The translations under genes were made by a program, and so were the position numbers. Source: Clostridiales bacterium (GTDB lineage: Bacteria > Bacillota > Clostridia > Oscillospirales > CAG-272). Taken from it: a stretch of DNA of 29,068 nucleotides. Below, in pieces: positions 24,997 through 29,068 of this stretch. The notes beneath the pieces were generated by a model. That model saw only the letters and a list, made by a program, of their open reading frames with translations, was not told the DNA's origin and searched no databases. Position 1 is the first letter of the stretch. Each line of letters begins with the position of its first letter. The stretch lies in NCBI GenBank assembly GCA_012511425.1, contig JAAZGC010000117.1:1-29068 (forward strand), in the 5' to 3' direction.

Positions 24997-27900
24997 ATGG
25001 GAAACGAACGGGTAGTTTTTATATACGGACGCAGCGGCAGCGGAAAAACGCAGGAGACGGTTAAGCGTGTGCTCTGGGAGCTTTCCGCGGGGCAGTCTGT
25101 GACACTTATCGTGCCGGAACAGCAGGCGGTACAGACGGAGAGGCTTATCGCCGCCGCGGCGCAGAGACAACAGCCGGTTATTCCGACGCTCGGTCTCGAC
25201 GTCGTTAATTTCAGCCGTCTGGCGAACCTGATTTTCCGCGAATACGGCGGGCTTGAATACGATTATCTTGACCGCGGCGGCCGTCAGCTTCTGATGTGGC
25301 GGGCGGTCTCCGACTGCGCTCCCGAACTGAGGGAATATCTGCGCGGCGGGGCGTCCGCGTTCAAAAAAGGGGAGCTTTCCTCCTCCGACCGCGACCTTAT
25401 TGCGGCGCTGCTGTCTAAGTCCGACGAATTCAAAAACTGCCGCATTGCGCCGGAACGGCTTATCGAGGCTCAAAACCGGCTTGACCCGGAAAATGACGCG
25501 AGGCTGATAAGAAAGCTGTCCGATCTGCGGCTTATAACCGAGCGGTATTCCGCGCTTCTGGGCGGACGCGCCGACCCGCCGGACGACATGGCGGCGCTCT
25601 GCGACATACTCGAAAAACATGATTATTTTAAAGACAGAGCCGTTTATTTCGACTCATTTGTCAGCTTTTCTCCGGCGCAGTATGATGTAATTCGGTATAT
25701 AATCGCGCAGGCGAAGAGGTGTGTTTTTACATTCCCGCTGCTTCCGGAAGACAGCGGCGGGATGTATCGTCTGCCTGCCGAAACGGCTGTTAAGATACGC
25801 AAAATAGCCGACGAATACGGTGTCGGCGTCACCGGCGTTGAGCTGCGGCGGCGTCCGCGCTTTGAACGCTGCAATGACATTCCCCTCTTTGCCGACGCGC
25901 TTTTCGATTACTCAAAATCAACACCCGAAGTCGAAAAAAAGTCGTTTGAGATTTTTTCCGCCGGTGATATCTACGAGGAGGCGGAATTTGTCGCGCGGGA
26001 CATCCGCAGACGGGTGCGGCTTTCGTATGAAAATTCCAAGCCTGTCGGCGCAGAGCGCCGGCTGGCAGAAACCGCGGGCGGGGTAAACCCCGCAGACGGT
26101 TTGCGCTGGCGGGATTTTGCCGTGGTTACGCGCGACATGGGGGGCTATGACGGCGTCATTGATGCGTTCCTGGATATGTACGGTATACCGTTTTTCATCT
26201 CGGCGCCGGTTCGCATCGATTCAAAGCCGCTGATACGGACTGTCTTGTCAGCTATCGCCGTTATCGCCGGAAATTGGCGGCTGGTTGATGTTATAAGCTA
26301 CCTGAAATCGGGCGGTTTTACCGGTCTTTCCCCTGACGAGACGCGAGCCGTCGAAAGCTACGCCGAAACCTGGAGCATAAACGGCAGAGCGTGGCATAGA
26401 GCCGACTGGAATATGAATCCGCGCGGGTTTATCAAACCCGATGAAAATGACCTTGCCGAGCTTGAAAAATTAAATATTCTTCGGCAAAGGTTTACGGAAC
26501 CGCTGCTTCGGCTCGGCAAAGTATTTGAAACTCCGGCGACGGTCGCCGATATCTCGCGCAGTCTTTACGGTTTTATCGAGGAATTGGGTCTTGCGGAAAA
26601 AGCAGAGGCGGCGGAAGCGGCGGCTCCCGAAGAAGGGATAATGACTTTATGGGGAGCTTTGATGTCGGCTCTCGACCGGCTTTTTGAAATCGCCGGGGAT
26701 TTGAAAGCGGATGCGATACAGTATCTGTCGCTTCTGACCTTGGTCATTGAATCAAGTCCCGTCGGGCGTCTGCCGATGCTGCGGGACTGCGTGAATATCA
26801 GCCGCGCGGACATGATGCGGCTTGACGATGTGAAATACGTTTATATTATCGGCGCAAACGAGGGGGGCTTCCCTGCCGCATCGCCGGAAGACCGGCTGCT
26901 CGATTCGTATGACCGGCAGCTGCTTTTAAAAGCCGGACTTGAGCTGCCGCCGTCGGGAGCAGACAGAGGCGGAGACGAGTTGAGATACTTCTACAACGCT
27001 TTTACCGCCGCTTCGCAGGGGGTTTTTATTTCCTTTCCGAAACAGAGCCTTGACGATAAAAAACTCTTTACATCCGAACCGGTAAAGCGGCTTTTGAAGC
27101 TTTCCGGCTCGGAACCTGTCGATATTTCTTTAATTCCTCCTCAGGAGCTTGCCGAGGAGAAGGACAGTTCGTTCCGGCTGATAAATCAAATGAAAGACAC
27201 CGCCGCCGGAGAAGCATTATTGAAGCTATACTCCGGCGACGCCGAGGGGCAGCGGCGGCTTTTGGCGATGGAAACACCGCTTGACGCCGACGCCGACCGG
27301 CTGAGCGAAGCCGCCATCGCAACGGTTTACCACAAAAAGAGCATATATCTTACCCAGACAAAGCTGCGAAAATTCGCGAGCTGTCCTTTCAGCTACACCT
27401 GCGACGACCTGCTTCGGCTTACCGAGAACCGCCGGGCGAAGTTTGAAAATTCCGATATCGGCTCTCTTGCGCATACCGTGCTTGAAAGCTTTATCAAAAG
27501 CCGCCTGAATGAAGACGGAACGGTTGATACCGATGTTACCGACGAAGAAATCGCGCGGGAAGTCGACGAAATCATCGACGCGCTGGCGGAGGAATTTATA
27601 AACGGCGGGACAATTTCAAAGCGGATGGCGGCGATGCTGCGCAGAGTGAAAAAGCGGGTCTGCCTTATACTGCGGCAGTTGATGGACGAATTCAGCCAGA
27701 GTGATTTTCGCCCGATTTTGTTTGAATTTCCGATAGGACTTTCGGGTTCGCCTTCGATGGCGTCATTCGAGATACCGCTTGACGGAGGGTGGAGCGCTTA
27801 TCTCAAAGGGCGGGTGGACAGGGTGGATTCGTATCGGTCGGAAGACGGAAAGACCTGGTTCCGCGTCTGCGACTATAAAACCGGATATGAAAAATTCCGC

Positions 27901-28449
27901 ATAGACGAGCTTGAAACCGGACTTTCTCTCCAGATGCCGCTCTATCTTATCGCTATCTGGCGGGGCAGTTCCGATTACATACGCAGAGCGCTGGGCTCGT
28001 CCGACGGAGAGCTTAATCCAGCCGGGGTGCTATATTTTATGGCTCAGCCGAAAAAGCCGGTGCTGCGCGGTCCGTCGGATGCCGAGGAAATAAAGGAGGC
28101 GGCTTTATCCGCCTTTACAACCGAGGGCATGCTGCTTTCCGACAAGGAACTGCTTGAAGCTATGGATAAAGAACTCAAAGGGCGATTTGTCTTTGCAAAG
28201 CTCACCTCCCGCGGAAACCTGTCAAAAAACAAGAATATTATTTCGGAAGAAGAATTCAAGCTGAAATGCGACGATGTTATCACCTATACAAAAGACTTCG
28301 CCCGAAGGATGCGCAGCGGGGAAACAACGATATCGCCGCGGATGATCGACAGTCAGCGCTATTTCTGCGAATTTTGCCCGAATTCGCCTGTCTGCCGGAG
28401 GATAAACGACCCGGCAAGGCAGTCCGACGAAGGTTTCGAGGAGGATTGA
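24997..28449 (+). CDS. addB: AddAB helicase-nuclease subunit AddB
   Basis: AddB, with AddA, processes double-strand DNA ends for RecA-dependent repair and recognises Chi-like sites. The 1150-residue product is close to the Bacillus length. Seen: Walker A GRSGSGKT near residue 12, the iron-sulfur cluster ligands Cys796 (SCPFSYTC) and Cys1124, Cys1127 and Cys1133 (CEFCPNSPVC), and the C-terminal nuclease motifs GRVDRVD (Asp941) and DYKTG (Asp959, Lys961). The cluster and nuclease sites are complete, so it should be active. ATG 24997 follows GGGAGAGG closely. addA starts 2 bases after its stop, a typical operon. A promoter of its own is not visible, so it may be read from the topoisomerase gene. 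Confidence 0.96.
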   Translation: MGNERVVFIYGRSGSGKTQETVKRVLWELSAGQSVTLIVPEQQAVQTERLIAAAAQRQQPVIPTLGLDVVNFSRLANLIFREYGGLEYDYLDRGGRQLLMWRAVSDCAPELREYLRGGASAFKKGELSSSDRDLIAALLSKSDEFKNCRIAPERLIEAQNRLDPENDARLIRKLSDLRLITERYSALLGGRADPPDDMAALCDILEKHDYFKDRAVYFDSFVSFSPAQYDVIRYIIAQAKRCVFTFPLLPEDSGGMYRLPAETAVKIRKIADEYGVGVTGVELRRRPRFERCNDIPLFADALFDYSKSTPEVEKKSFEIFSAGDIYEEAEFVARDIRRRVRLSYENSKPVGAERRLAETAGGVNPADGLRWRDFAVVTRDMGGYDGVIDAFLDMYGIPFFISAPVRIDSKPLIRTVLSAIAVIAGNWRLVDVISYLKSGGFTGLSPDETRAVESYAETWSINGRAWHRADWNMNPRGFIKPDENDLAELEKLNILRQRFTEPLLRLGKVFETPATVADISRSLYGFIEELGLAEKAEAAEAAAPEEGIMTLWGALMSALDRLFEIAGDLKADAIQYLSLLTLVIESSPVGRLPMLRDCVNISRADMMRLDDVKYVYIIGANEGGFPAASPEDRLLDSYDRQLLLKAGLELPPSGADRGGDELRYFYNAFTAASQGVFISFPKQSLDDKKLFTSEPVKRLLKLSGSEPVDISLIPPQELAEEKDSSFRLINQMKDTAAGEALLKLYSGDAEGQRRLLAMETPLDADADRLSEAAIATVYHKKSIYLTQTKLRKFASCPFSYTCDDLLRLTENRRAKFENSDIGSLAHTVLESFIKSRLNEDGTVDTDVTDEEIAREVDEIIDALAEEFINGGTISKRMAAMLRRVKKRVCLILRQLMDEFSQSDFRPILFEFPIGLSGSPSMASFEIPLDGGWSAYLKGRVDRVDSYRSEDGKTWFRVCDYKTGYEKFRIDELETGLSLQMPLYLIAIWRGSSDYIRRALGSSDGELNPAGVLYFMAQPKKPVLRGPSDAEEIKEAALSAFTTEGMLLSDKELLEAMDKELKGRFVFAKLTSRGNLSKNKNIISEEEFKLKCDDVITYTKDFARRMRSGETTISPRMIDSQRYFCEFCPNSPVCRRINDPARQSDEGFEED

Positions 28450-28451
28450 CA

Positions 28452-29068
28452 ATGCCGAAACTTACCAAGGCTCAGCTTTCCGCCGTCGAAGCCAAAAACC
28501 GGAATATCCTTATCTCCGCAGCCGCCGGCTCGGGAAAAACTCATACGCTTACACAAAGGCTGATAAAAGGTATAACCGACGGCAGACATGAGGTGTCGCG
28601 GCTCTGCGTCGTCACCTTCACAAGGGCGGCGGCAGCCGAACTTAAGCGGCGGATACACTCGGCGCTTGAAGAGGCTGTTTTAAAAGCCGAAGGAGACAGA
28701 GAGACGATTAATCGGCTGACAAGGCAGATAAACGACCTGCCGGGGGCGAGAATTTCCACGATCGACAGCTTCTGCCGGTCGCTTTTGCAGTCGAATTTCG
28801 AGGCTTTGGGGCTTGCCGCCGGGGTTCGTCTCAGCGATGAAAACGAAGCCGCCATGATACGCGAAGCGGCGATGGAGCAGACGCTTGACGAGCTTTCGGA
28901 AAGCGACGGGGAGGGATATCCCGCCTTCGGCTTCTTCGGAGGATTTAACCGCTTCATCGACCTTTACGCTCGTGACCGCGACGACAGAGCCGCCGCGGAA
29001 TTCATCCGTCTTTATATAAAGCTGTCCGGATATCCTGACGGAAAGGCTTTGCTTTTAAAATCGGCGGA
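28452..29068 (+). CDS. addA: AddAB helicase-nuclease subunit AddA (partial, 5' end only)
   Basis: The first 205 codons of the UvrD-type helicase subunit are present; full AddA proteins have about 1200 residues. Seen: a Q-motif-like TKAQLSAV (5-12), Walker A AAAGSGKT (23-30), motif Ia VVTFTRAAAAEL and ISTIDSFCRSLL. It is the 3'-5' motor and carries a second nuclease domain, outside the window. ATG 28452 lies 2 bases after the addB stop and uses a GAGGAGGA ribosome site inside the end of addB, so translation is probably coupled. Confidence 0.95.
   Translation, partial: MPKLTKAQLSAVEAKNRNILISAAAGSGKTHTLTQRLIKGITDGRHEVSRLCVVTFTRAAAAELKRRIHSALEEAVLKAEGDRETINRLTRQINDLPGARISTIDSFCRSLLQSNFEALGLAAGVRLSDENEAAMIREAAMEQTLDELSESDGEGYPAFGFFGGFNRFIDLYARDRDDRAAAEFIRLYIKLSGYPDGKALLLKSA

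Noticed and set aside
25644..28449. Many short minus-strand frames under addB
   Set aside because: All are shadows of the long AddB frame and lack ribosome sites or domains.

Overview
This window looks like chromosomal DNA of an anaerobic Firmicute of the class Clostridia, most likely an uncultured gut-type lineage. Evidence is the pth-mfd pair, pyruvate phosphate dikinase, the AddAB recombination nuclease, CotH and Cthe_2159-type lipoproteins, strong GGAGG ribosome binding sites and many near-consensus sigma-A promoters. I see no phage, insertion sequence, integrase or CRISPR array.

Left part (1-6240): mfd (runs off the left edge) and pth form a minus-strand operon, divergent from ppdK. ppdK has a codon bias unlike its neighbours, typical of a highly expressed gene, but carries an in-frame TAG at codon 685. 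The remaining 194 codons, including the catalytic Cys motif, are intact. None of the 17 gene ends visible in the window uses TAG.

Middle part (6294-16660): a methyltransferase fused to a cysteine-rich DUF3795-like domain, a small unrecognised protein, a tRNA-Leu(GAG), a GH39-like glycosidase, then a run of a Cthe_2159-type lipoprotein, an MBL-fold hydrolase, an Eis-like acetyltransferase and a CotH-kinase lipoprotein. It converges on a GH38 alpha-mannosidase. The GH38 gene is divergent from a DUF6259-like putative glycosidase (16892-18856). Their promoters face away from each other around an inverted repeat that could be a shared operator. None of the three glycosidases has a signal peptide, so they probably act on imported sugars. 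No sugar transporter lies in the window.

Right part (18857-29068): a DMT-family transporter plus an MBL hydrolase, a FlaR-like small P-loop kinase, and on the minus strand a single reading frame joining a short QueG-like iron-sulfur protein to an inositol-monophosphatase-family protein. Next come a GyrB/ParE-like topoisomerase subunit without an adjacent A subunit, addB, and the start of addA.

Most of the window is ordinary chromosome. The points most worth a second look are the amber codon in ppdK, the QueG-like/IMPase fusion that keeps an internal ribosome binding site, the methyltransferase-DUF3795 fusion, the GH38/DUF6259 regulatory region and the orphan topoisomerase subunit. I did not find an obvious new defence or mobile system. 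All family names are from reading motifs by eye; no search was run.
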